Below are positions 14,403 to 21,105 of a stretch of DNA of 23,255 nt, one piece after another. Source of the DNA: CAYFPX01 sp964501915 (GTDB taxonomy: Bacteria > Myxococcota_A > UBA796 > CAJQPC01). Where the stretch lies: the NCBI GenBank assembly GCA_964501915.1, contig CAZCVP010000129.1, positions 1-23,255 of the forward strand, written 5' to 3'. The notes under the pieces are model-generated. The model did no database searches. It was not told where the DNA came from and saw nothing but the letters and a program-made list of their open reading frames with translations. The translations under genes were made by a program, and so were the position numbers. Positions within the stretch are counted from its first letter, which is position 1. Every line of letters begins with the position of its first letter.

Positions 14403-15106
14403 CCCTCCTCCAACGACGCCCCGATCCGCTCCAGGAACAACGCCTCCAGCCCCTCGTCCCCCAGCTCCGAGACCCGCTCGTCGGCCACGACCCGGCCGTG
14501 GGCCAGCATCACGACCCGGTCCGCCAGGCGCTCGACGGTCTCCAGGACGTGGGTCGACAAGAGCACCGCGGCCCCGCCGTCGCACAGCCTGCGCAGGCAG
14601 GCCTTGACCCGGGCCGCGCTCGGCGGGTCGAGGCCGTTGAGCGCCTCGTCGAGGATGATCACCGGGGGCTTGGACACCACCGCCGCCGCCAGGGCCGTCT
14701 TGCGGCGCATGCCCTGGCTGTACTCGCGGATGAGGCGGTCGGCGTCGGGGCCCAGCCCGGTGAGCTCCAGGGCCTCGTCGAGGTCACCGGTGCCGCGCAG
14801 GGACACCACCAGCTCCAGGAACTCCCGCGCGGTGAGGTAGTCGTAGAGCGCCGGCTCCTCGGGGACGTAGCCCATGCGCTCCCGCGCCGCGCCGGGGTCC
14901 GCTACCACGTCGACCCCGCCCACGCTGACCGTCCCGGCGGTCGGCAGGAGCTGACCGGTGAGGACCTTGATCGTGGTGCTCTTGCCGGCCCCGTTGTGGC
15001 CGATCAGGGCCACGAGCTCTCCGGGAGGCGCGGTGAGGTCCACGCGCTCCACCGCGGTGACCCGGCCGAACTCCTTGCGCAGTCCTTCGATGACGATCGC
15101 GCTCAC
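14399..15106 (-). CDS. ABC transporter ATP-binding protein
   Basis: A 235-residue ATPase. Walker A is GHNGAGKST (36-44). The Q-loop region is GYVPEEPALYDYLT (79-92), with Glu in place of Gln as is common in CcmA/YadG-like ABC-2 ATPases. The signature is YSQGMRRK (129-136), Walker B is IILDEALNGLD (150-160) and the H-loop contains His186 in STHVLE. It energises the membrane protein encoded immediately upstream: its GTG start overlaps that gene's stop in GTGA (15103-15106). The LYDYLTAREFLELV sequence is typical of the drug/lipid-export or ABC-2 type, but the substrate is unknown. Confidence 0.92.
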   Translation of the reverse strand: MSAIVIEGLRKEFGRVTAVERVDLTAPPGELVALIGHNGAGKSTTIKVLTGQLLPTAGTVSVGGVDVVADPGAARERMGYVPEEPALYDYLTAREFLELVVSLRGTGDLDEALELTGLGPDADRLIREYSQGMRRKTALAAAVVSKPPVIILDEALNGLDPPSAARVKACLRRLCDGGAAVLLSTHVLETVERLADRVVMLAHGRVVADERVSELGDEGLEALFLERIGASLEEG

Positions 15107-16446
15107 GACACACTCCCCGCTGCGGCGAGGGCCCAGACGGCCACCGCCAGGGGCAGATAAGCCGCCCACCCCGCTCGCCAGGCGCTGGTGGTGGTGGCGA
15201 CCAGCGCCAGCACCACGGCCACCGCCTCCAGGCCCCCGAAGAGCCGCAGGGCGGGGCCCGGCCCCTGGCGCAGGGCCAGCGCCGCCACCGGCAGCCCGAT
15301 CAGGCCCTGGAGCCAGCCCACCACCGCCAGGGTCCGAGCCGTGCGCATGCGGGCGGCCGTGAGACCGAGCCAGTCGTCCAGCCACTCCGGCGACTCCTGG
15401 CGCAGCCGGAACACCACCGCCGCGACGACGACCATGCCGGCCCCGGCCACGGCGAAGGCCCGTGGTCCGGCGATCGGGTCCTTGGACCAGGCGGCGAGGG
15501 CCGCCACCGCACCCAGGCCCCAGGCCCCGGTGAGCCAGCCCCGGTGGGCCCGCCAGCCGGCCCGCAGCTCCCGCAGGAGCCGGAGCCTCAGCGAGGCCGG
15601 TAGGCCCCGGATGGCCCACTCGAGGTAGACCGATCGGGCCTCCTCGGTGTCGTCCTGGCCGGCGTAGGCGGCGTCGATCTCGGCCAACAGGGTGGTGGCC
15701 CGGTGGTACCAGGCCCGACCCAGGGCCGGCGCGGTCAGCCAGGCCAGCACCCCCACCACCAGGGGCACTCCGAGCAGGAACGCCCCGGCGGGCTGGCCCG
15801 TCAGCACGACCGCGGCCCCGGCGCTGGCCGCCCAGACAGCGAGGCCTCCCAGGGTGAGCGCCGCGCCGGGGGCGTAGATCAGCGCGGCCTGCAGCCGCGG
15901 GTTCTGTCCGCGGATGAGCTCCAGCACACCCGCGAGCGACGGGCTCTCGGCGACCCAGATGCTCGCCAGGTGGACCGAGAAGCCCGACAGGAGCCCGACG
16001 GCCCAGCCGCCCACGGCCACGGCCGTCGCCAGCGCCCAGGCCACCGGCTCGCCGGCCAGCAACACCGGCAGCAGGAAGAGCGCCGAGGCGACACACCACC
16101 CCGAGCGCTCCACCGCCGTGCGCAGCAGCAGGTAGCGCAACAGACGCTCGGGCTCGATCGGGTGGGGGTCGAGCACGGCCCGCTCCGGACTTCGGACCAG
16201 CGCGCCGTAGGTGGCGAGCGCCATCGCCCCACAGCAGACCAACCCCACCCGCAGCCCGATGCCCGAGATGCCCGCCGCGAGCAGGTCGGGGTGTCCGAGA
16301 AAGCCGAAGAAGACGGGCTCCACCAGGGGCGCCGCCCCGGCGACGGTCGCCAGCGCGACGAGGCCGCCGATCCTGCGCAGCGGTCCTTCGGTCCGGGCCC
16401 GGCGTCGCACCTGGACCCGCCACGCGGTGATGTGCGGGTTGGTCAC
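15103..16446 (-). CDS. Multi-helix ABC transporter permease
   Basis: A 447-residue integral membrane protein with about 10-12 hydrophobic segments: a block of about six helices from 27 to 260, a charged cytoplasmic stretch (about 265-310, including DAAYAGQDDTEEARSVYLEW), then five to six more. The N-terminus is basic (HITAWRVQVRRRARTEG), as in ABC-2 permeases. Its role is inferred mainly from coupling to the ATPase gene that follows. It starts at a GTG with GAGGGG four bases upstream. It diverges from the secreted protein at 16557 across 110 bp that should hold both promoters. The sequence alone does not tell which family of ABC-2-like permease it belongs to. Confidence 0.82.
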   Translation of the reverse strand: MTNPHITAWRVQVRRRARTEGPLRRIGGLVALATVAGAAPLVEPVFFGFLGHPDLLAAGISGIGLRVGLVCCGAMALATYGALVRSPERAVLDPHPIEPERLLRYLLLRTAVERSGWCVASALFLLPVLLAGEPVAWALATAVAVGGWAVGLLSGFSVHLASIWVAESPSLAGVLELIRGQNPRLQAALIYAPGAALTLGGLAVWAASAGAAVVLTGQPAGAFLLGVPLVVGVLAWLTAPALGRAWYHRATTLLAEIDAAYAGQDDTEEARSVYLEWAIRGLPASLRLRLLRELRAGWRAHRGWLTGAWGLGAVAALAAWSKDPIAGPRAFAVAGAGMVVVAAVVFRLRQESPEWLDDWLGLTAARMRTARTLAVVGWLQGLIGLPVAALALRQGPGPALRLFGGLEAVAVVLALVATTTSAWRAGWAAYLPLAVAVWALAAAGSVS

Positions 16447-16450
16447 GGAA

Positions 16451-16456
16451 CCCCTC
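16451..16456 (-). promoter_or_regulatory. Ribosome binding site of the ABC permease
   Basis: GAGGGG on the minus strand, four bases before the GTG at 16446. It supports this start, since the GTG is the first codon that this site could serve. Confidence 0.6.
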
Positions 16457-16506
16457 GTGCGAGCGTACTGCTAACTCCGTGAAACCAATCTCCGGAGACG
16501 CGGGTC

Positions 16507-16536
16507 TTGGATCGTCAGACACTCCCCGGCTATTTT
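16507..16536 (+). promoter_or_regulatory. Possible weak promoter of the secreted protein gene
   Basis: TTGGAT (16507-16512) and TATTTT (16531-16536) are 18 bases apart. They match the sigma-70 -35 and -10 consensus in only three and four of six positions. The stretch is unusually AT-rich for this window and lies upstream of the ribosome binding site at 16547. Treat as a candidate. Confidence 0.3.
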
Positions 16537-16546
16537 CGACGTTACC

Positions 16547-16551
16547 GGAGG
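16547..16551 (+). promoter_or_regulatory. Ribosome binding site of the secreted protein gene
   Basis: GGAGG five bases before ATG at 16557. It picks this ATG over an in-frame ATG at 16479, which would add 26 polar residues in front of the signal peptide. Confidence 0.75.
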
Positions 16552-16556
16552 ACAGG

Positions 16557-17147
16557 ATGACGCTGCTGCTGCTGATGAGCCTCGCTGGCGCCTGGGGGCA
16601 GGACGCGAGCGCCGAGGCGGACGAGGACGACGAGTTCGGCTTCCTCGAGGAGGGGGACCGCAACGCCGAGCGCCTGGCCGCCGAGGCCGCCGAGCAGTCC
16701 GACGACTTCGACGTCTACGAGGACGAGGACGACTTCCAGATGGCCTTCGAGGTCGCCCGGGAGCGGCCCGAGTCCTACCGCATGCCGTTCTCGATGGAGG
16801 GCAAGGCCGCGCTGGCCGACAACTACCCGGTGACGGTGGTCGTGGGCAAGATGGGCTCCCTCGTCGTCGAGCTGCCGGTCCTGGTCTACGCGGGAGGCCC
16901 ACCAGCCAGCGAGCCCTGGTGGCTGATCGGAGAGGTCTACGACGGCGACACCAAGGTCGGGGAGGCCCGCTACTGGGTCGCGCCCGCGTCGACCGTGCGC
17001 CGAGGCCCGACGGTCGCCTTCCTCAAGGTCCACGCCCCGGTCAAGGGCGAGCAGGGCGAGCTCGAGGTGCGGGTGTCCCAGGTGCCGGTGAGCGGCGGCG
17101 AAGCCACGCCGCTCTTCAGCCGCTCGGTGCTCTGGACGCTCCAGTAG
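16557..17147 (+). CDS. Small secreted acidic protein, function unknown
   Basis: A 196-residue protein. Residues 1-15 (MTLLLLMSLAGAWGQ) form a short, uncharged hydrophobic signal-like segment, with likely cleavage near Ala-Trp-Gly-Gln or shortly after. Residues 17-60 are highly acidic (EADEDDEFGFLEEGD, DVYEDEDDF). About residues 80-196 look like one beta-sandwich domain (VTVVVGKMGSLVVELPVLVY, then LEVRVSQVPV), so it is probably periplasmic or surface-exposed. I do not recognise the family. Its last 32 bp overlap the 3' end of miaB on the other strand, a convergent overlap. It diverges from the ABC permease gene. Confidence 0.76.
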   Translation: MTLLLLMSLAGAWGQDASAEADEDDEFGFLEEGDRNAERLAAEAAEQSDDFDVYEDEDDFQMAFEVARERPESYRMPFSMEGKAALADNYPVTVVVGKMGSLVVELPVLVYAGGPPASEPWWLIGEVYDGDTKVGEARYWVAPASTVRRGPTVAFLKVHAPVKGEQGELEVRVSQVPVSGGEATPLFSRSVLWTLQ

Positions 17148-18489
17148 CGCCGCCCGCCCGCTCCCCCCGGAGGGAGTTCACGAAGCCGCGGGTGATCTCC
17201 ACCGGCACCGTGCGCCCGATCAGGTCTGGTGCACCCGGGAAGTTCACCATCTTGAAGGTCCCGGTGCGGCCACAGACGACCTCCGGGTCCCACTTGCTCG
17301 GCCCTTCGACCAGCACCTCGTGGACCTGGCCCTCCAGCGCCCGGTTGCTGTCGAGCTGGAGCACCCGCTGCCCGGCCTGGAAGCGGGCCAGGCGCTCGGA
17401 GGCGACCGCCGGCTCGATCTCCGGGTCCTTCAGCCGCAGCGCCGCCGTGCCCGGGCGGGGCGAGTACTTGAAGGAGAAGGACCCTTCGAAGCCCACCTCG
17501 TCGAGCAGCGTCATCGTCTGCTCGAAGTCGCTGTCCGTCTCGCCGGGGAAGCCCACGATGACGTCGGTGGTCAGGGAGAGATCCGGGCGGGCGTCCCGGA
17601 GGTCCTCCACCAGCCTCAGGTAGTGCTCGCGGGTGTAGAAGCGCTTCATCCGCCGCAGCACCCGGTCGGAGCCGGACTGGACCGGCAGGTGGAGGTGACT
17701 GGTGAGCTGGGGAAGGTCCCGGTAGGCCCGGACGACGTCGGCGCCCATGTCACGCGGGTGGGAGGTGGTGTAGCGGATGCGCTCCACGCCCTCGATCTCC
17801 GCCACCGCGTGGAGCAGCTCGGCGAAGGTGGGCTCCCCGGAGGCCTTGAGGCCATAGGAGTTCACGTTCTGCCCGATGAGGGTGAACTCCCGCGTGCCCC
17901 GCGCCGCGCAGGCCCGGACCTCCCCGAGGATGTCCGCCGAGGGCCGGCTGACCTCGACGCCACGGGTGGCGGGCACGATGCAGAAGGTGCACTTGTTGTC
18001 GCAGCCCTTCTGGATGGTGACGAAGGTCCCGACCTGGCTCCGGTTGGCCGCCACGGGCTCGAGATCGGCCACGAAGGCGTAGTCGGCGGCGTCGAGGAAC
18101 GTGTTGTCGAGGACCCGCTCCCGGCTGGAGCGCTCCACCAGGTCCCGCACCCGCGGCACCTGGTCCGGCCCGAAGACCAGGTCGACGTGCTTGCGGTACT
18201 TGCGGAAGAGCTGCTCGCCCGCGTGCTGGGCCATGCAGCCGGCGATGCCGATCCGGGTGCCGTCCTGGCGGAGGTGCTTGACCTCGCCGAGGAAGGAGTG
18301 GAGCTTGTGCTCCGGCTTCTCCCGCACGCTGCAGGTGTTGACCAGGATGAGGTCGGCCTCCTCCGGGTCGTCGGTCGGCACGTACCCGTCCTTCGCCAAC
18401 AGGGCACGCATCTTGGTGCTGTCGTAGGCGTTCATCTGGCAGCCGAAGGTCTTGATGAAGACCTTGCGGGCGGGAGACTCGGTGGACAT
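17116..18489 (-). CDS. miaB: tRNA-2-methylthio-N6-dimethylallyladenosine synthase
   Basis: A 457-residue radical-SAM methylthiotransferase of normal length. It adds a methylthio group to i6A37 of tRNAs that read codons starting with U, acting in the cytoplasm and needing two [4Fe-4S] clusters. The N-terminal MTTase domain carries Cys17 (FGCQMN), Cys53 (VNTCSVRE) and Cys85 (AGCMAQ). The radical-SAM CxxxCxxC is Cys163, Cys167 and Cys170 (GCDNKCTFCIVPATRG). Later motifs are IGQNVNSYG, LHLPVQSGS, DVIVGFPGET and SFKYSPRPGTAA. About residues 387-446 form the TRAM domain. The final 20 residues (ERAGGATG...) are a non-conserved tail that overlaps the convergent secreted-protein gene. It lies 28 bp behind the arylsulfotransferase-like gene. 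The ATG at 18489 is the natural start although its ribosome binding site is weak. Confidence 0.97.
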   Translation of the reverse strand: MSTESPARKVFIKTFGCQMNAYDSTKMRALLAKDGYVPTDDPEEADLILVNTCSVREKPEHKLHSFLGEVKHLRQDGTRIGIAGCMAQHAGEQLFRKYRKHVDLVFGPDQVPRVRDLVERSSRERVLDNTFLDAADYAFVADLEPVAANRSQVGTFVTIQKGCDNKCTFCIVPATRGVEVSRPSADILGEVRACAARGTREFTLIGQNVNSYGLKASGEPTFAELLHAVAEIEGVERIRYTTSHPRDMGADVVRAYRDLPQLTSHLHLPVQSGSDRVLRRMKRFYTREHYLRLVEDLRDARPDLSLTTDVIVGFPGETDSDFEQTMTLLDEVGFEGSFSFKYSPRPGTAALRLKDPEIEPAVASERLARFQAGQRVLQLDSNRALEGQVHEVLVEGPSKWDPEVVCGRTGTFKMVNFPGAPDLIGRTVPVEITRGFVNSLRGERAGGATGASRAPSG

Positions 18490-18517
18490 GCGCGGCTCGC
18501 CTGCTAACCCGTCGTCC

Positions 18518-20023
18518 TCAGCGGTCGTCGAGGGAGGGGCAGGTTGCGGCGTTGGCGAAGAGCTCGCAGCCGGAGAGCCGCTGGGCCCGGTAGAGCCCGT
18601 CGGTGTCGTCCTCCCACCTCAGGCGCCAGATCACTTCGCCGGTCGAGCGGTCCACCTCGACGACGGCGGTGCGGCTCTGGGGGTCAGAGGCCGAGCAGGC
18701 GGCGCAGTGTCCGATGCCGAGCAGGACGTCCCCGGACGGCAGGCGATCGATGTCCCCCCAGGCCTGCTCCCGGAAGTCCCTCTCCGTCCACTCCCAGCTC
18801 ACCCGGGCCGTGCGGTCGTCCAGGTCGAGGGTGAACTCCACACCGCGGCTCGTCTCCTCGTCCGGGCGGGGGTTGCGGTTGTCGAAGAAGAGGACGCGGT
18901 CGCCGTCGACCTCGGGGGCGTGGGGCCAGTAGAACCAGTCCCCCTCCCCGGCCGGCGTGCCGTCGTCCTGGACGAGGTCGAAGTCCCCGTCGGGCCCCAG
19001 GGTCCAGGCGAAGCGCTCCGTGACCGGGTCGATGCGCACGAAGGTGTTGATGTCCCGCAGGTTGACGTAGACGTCCTGGAGCACGCCGTCGACCTCGACG
19101 ACCTGGAGCGCGTTGGCGTGGTACGGGTCGCCGGCCCCGGTCTCCAGCTCGCCGGCGTCCACCGCCTGCTGGCTGTCGTAGGACCAGACCAGTGCCCCGC
19201 TCGGCACGTCGACGATCTCGACGCCGAAGCCCGTCCAGGCCGTGCTGCCGTCCTGGTTCGACGTCGTCACCAGCGAGGCCACCCGCCCCGAGGGCAGCAT
19301 CTCCACGTCGTGGTGGTGGGACTTGCCGATGTACGGTCCCTCGGACTCCCAGATCACGTCGCCGTCCAGGTCGACGATGCGGGGTGGCCCGCCGAAGCCA
19401 CCGCCGTAGAGGAGCTGGCCGTCGCCGACATAGGACACGTCGACGTTGGTGATGTCGTCGCGCACGTCCAGGTACCAGCGCACCCGGCCGTGGCAGTCGA
19501 AGATCACCAGCTTCTGCTCGTCGACCTTCTTGCCGCCCACGAAGTGGTTGAGCAGGGTGTAGGCCCCCCAGCTCGCGGCCGGGTCCCCGTCGAGGACCGG
19601 CAGCCGCACCCAGTCCGGCAGCGGGTCGGTGGAGAAGGTGGCCGCCAGCGACGCACCGTCCTCTCCCAGGTCGACGAGGCACTCGTAGTTGGAGGCCGCG
19701 AGCAGGCCGTGCAGCACGAAGCGGTGGGTGGTCGTGGTCTGTTCGCTCTCCAGCACGTGGCGCTCGTGGGGGTCGCCCTGGAGCGTGCAGACGAGGCGGG
19801 CGGTCGATGGATCCGAGAGCTCGACCTCGACGGTCTTCGAGGTCACGAGGTCCGGGTGATCGCTGACCTCGCAGCCCAGGACCAGGCCCTCGGCGCCGCT
19901 GTCGCCGCCACTGTCCAGCCCGGAGTCGCCGCGTAGCGGCTCCGAGTCGCAGGCGTCCGGCAGCGGCGGCGGGGGGTCCTCGACGTCGACGGGCGTGCAG
20001 GAGAGCAGGAGGGGGAGGATCAC
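18518..20023 (-). CDS. Arylsulfotransferase-like lipoprotein
   Basis: A 501-residue protein from a GTG. A very short hydrophobic start (VILPLLLSC) provides a lipobox with Cys9. Next come a Pro/Asp-rich linker with GDSG/LDSG repeats (about 32-43), an N-terminal beta-sandwich (50-135) and a beta-propeller of arylsulfate-sulfotransferase type (PF05935/PF14269): SHHHDVEMLPSGR (235-247), YHANAL (301-306), NLRDINTFVRID (321-332) and WPHAPEVDG (366-374) followed by LFFDNRNP. His238, His302, Arg323 and His368 line up with the four active-site residues of ASST. It would move sulfate between phenolic compounds outside the cytoplasm. An upstream in-frame GTG at 20089 would give an arginine-rich n-region but overlaps the methyltransferase gene. 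Sulfotransferase activity is inferred. Confidence 0.83.
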   Translation of the reverse strand: MILPLLLSCTPVDVEDPPPPLPDACDSEPLRGDSGLDSGGDSGAEGLVLGCEVSDHPDLVTSKTVEVELSDPSTARLVCTLQGDPHERHVLESEQTTTTHRFVLHGLLAASNYECLVDLGEDGASLAATFSTDPLPDWVRLPVLDGDPAASWGAYTLLNHFVGGKKVDEQKLVIFDCHGRVRWYLDVRDDITNVDVSYVGDGQLLYGGGFGGPPRIVDLDGDVIWESEGPYIGKSHHHDVEMLPSGRVASLVTTSNQDGSTAWTGFGVEIVDVPSGALVWSYDSQQAVDAGELETGAGDPYHANALQVVEVDGVLQDVYVNLRDINTFVRIDPVTERFAWTLGPDGDFDLVQDDGTPAGEGDWFYWPHAPEVDGDRVLFFDNRNPRPDEETSRGVEFTLDLDDRTARVSWEWTERDFREQAWGDIDRLPSGDVLLGIGHCAACSASDPQSRTAVVEVDRSTGEVIWRLRWEDDTDGLYRAQRLSGCELFANAATCPSLDDR

Positions 20024-20043
20024 GCTGGGACCATAGCGCCACC

Positions 20044-20063
20044 CGCCTCGCCCCGCCTCGCCC
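20044..20063 (+). repeat. Two perfect tandem 10-bp units
   Basis: CGCCTCGCCC at 20044-20053 is repeated at 20054-20063, in the gap between the methyltransferase stop (20067) and the lipoprotein start (20023). On the minus strand it reads GGGCGAGGCG twice. Confidence 0.85.
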
Positions 20064-20066
20064 CGC

Positions 20067-20981
20067 TCAGTGCCTCCGCGCCGCCACACAGTGGTGGAAG
20101 TCCACCTGGAAGCTCCGGTCGTAGTGCCGGGTGACCCGCGGCACGTGGAGCTGCTCCCGCACCACCCTCAGCCCCAGCTCCACCAGAGCGTCCCGCAGCT
20201 CCGGCTCCGGCGCGGGGGCGCCCGGCACCCCGGCCCGCGGCCCGTCGTAGGCCGTGGTGAGGGTCAGGGTGCCCCCGCGTGCCAGCACCGCCGTGGCCGC
20301 CACGAGCACCTCGCCCAGGCGGGTCGCATCGGCGCCGTCGAGGGCCCGGTCCACGTGGACCCAGGCGAAGGAACCGGGCGCGAAGGGCGGCCGTCGGGGA
20401 TCGGCGATCGCGAACTGGACGCCGGGCGGCACCGGCGAGTGGGGGAAGCGCACCTTGGCCGCTCCCCCTCCGTGGGTCGGGATCCAGCCCTGGCGGATGC
20501 GACCGGAGAGCAGGTCGCGGGCCAGGACGACGGCCTCCGGTGAGCGGTCGACGGCGTAGACCACCCGTCCGGCCACCGCCACGCGACGGGTGAAGTCCCC
20601 GACGCCGCAGCCGAGGTGGAGGACCGGACCGGGCGGAGCGAGCTCCGAGCCCTGGGACAGGGCCACCTGGGCCGGACAGAGGGATCCGACCGCCGCCAGC
20701 CAGTCCCCCAGGCCCAGCGGGGCGCCGAGGGCCCCGGCGGGGAGGTGGGGCGTGATGGCGTCCGGCTCGCGAATGGCGATCGGCTGCCGCTGGACGGTGG
20801 GCACGCCGAGGTTCGGGTCCCAGGGCCCGTGGCGCAAGAGAAAGGCCTTGGGCTCGGACACCAGGACGGGGATGCCCGACACGAGCGGGTAGCGCACGCC
20901 GGAGGGCGAGCGCCAGTTGTCCAGCGCCGCTCCGGTCTCGGGGCAGACGAACAAGGAGGGGGTGCGGGGGGGGGCGGTCAC
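20067..20981 (-). CDS. SAM-dependent methyltransferase with N-terminal Trm112-like segment
   Basis: A 304-residue protein. Residues 10-45 resemble a Trm112/UPF0434 zinc-ribbon-like domain (LFVCPETGAAL and RYPLVSGIPVLV), though only one Cys (Cys13) of the expected metal site is present. About residues 115-245 are a class I methyltransferase: motif I VLHLGCGVGDF (120-130), motif II VVYAVDRSPEA (140-150), then IADPRRPPFAPGSFAWVHV with Asp194, and LARGGTLTL near 235. The methyl acceptor is unknown. The GTG at 20981 is chosen because it begins just before the conserved segment; the frame extends to 21122, where it would overlap the divergent transporter. The lipoprotein gene follows 43 bp downstream. 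Nine consecutive Gs (Cs on the coding strand) occur at 20966-20974, near the start codon. Confidence 0.84.
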   Translation of the reverse strand: MTAPPRTPSLFVCPETGAALDNWRSPSGVRYPLVSGIPVLVSEPKAFLLRHGPWDPNLGVPTVQRQPIAIREPDAITPHLPAGALGAPLGLGDWLAAVGSLCPAQVALSQGSELAPPGPVLHLGCGVGDFTRRVAVAGRVVYAVDRSPEAVVLARDLLSGRIRQGWIPTHGGGAAKVRFPHSPVPPGVQFAIADPRRPPFAPGSFAWVHVDRALDGADATRLGEVLVAATAVLARGGTLTLTTAYDGPRAGVPGAPAPEPELRDALVELGLRVVREQLHVPRVTRHYDRSFQVDFHHCVAARRH

Positions 20982-21105
20982 GGTTGTCGGTCGGCTCCGG
21001 GGGGGTGCCCTCCAGGCTTGCTCGAGAGGGCCGGCGACTCGCCGGGCGCCGATCCTGCCACGGGTGCGGGTGGTGCCGCGGCAAGGTGTCGGATACCGCC
21101 GCCCG
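20982..21105. promoter_or_regulatory. Divergent intergenic region, no clear promoter
   Basis: This 124-bp gap separates the methyltransferase start from the transporter start and must hold promoters for both. I see no convincing -35/-10 pair and no strong ribosome binding site on either strand. It is GC-rich throughout. Confidence 0.4.
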
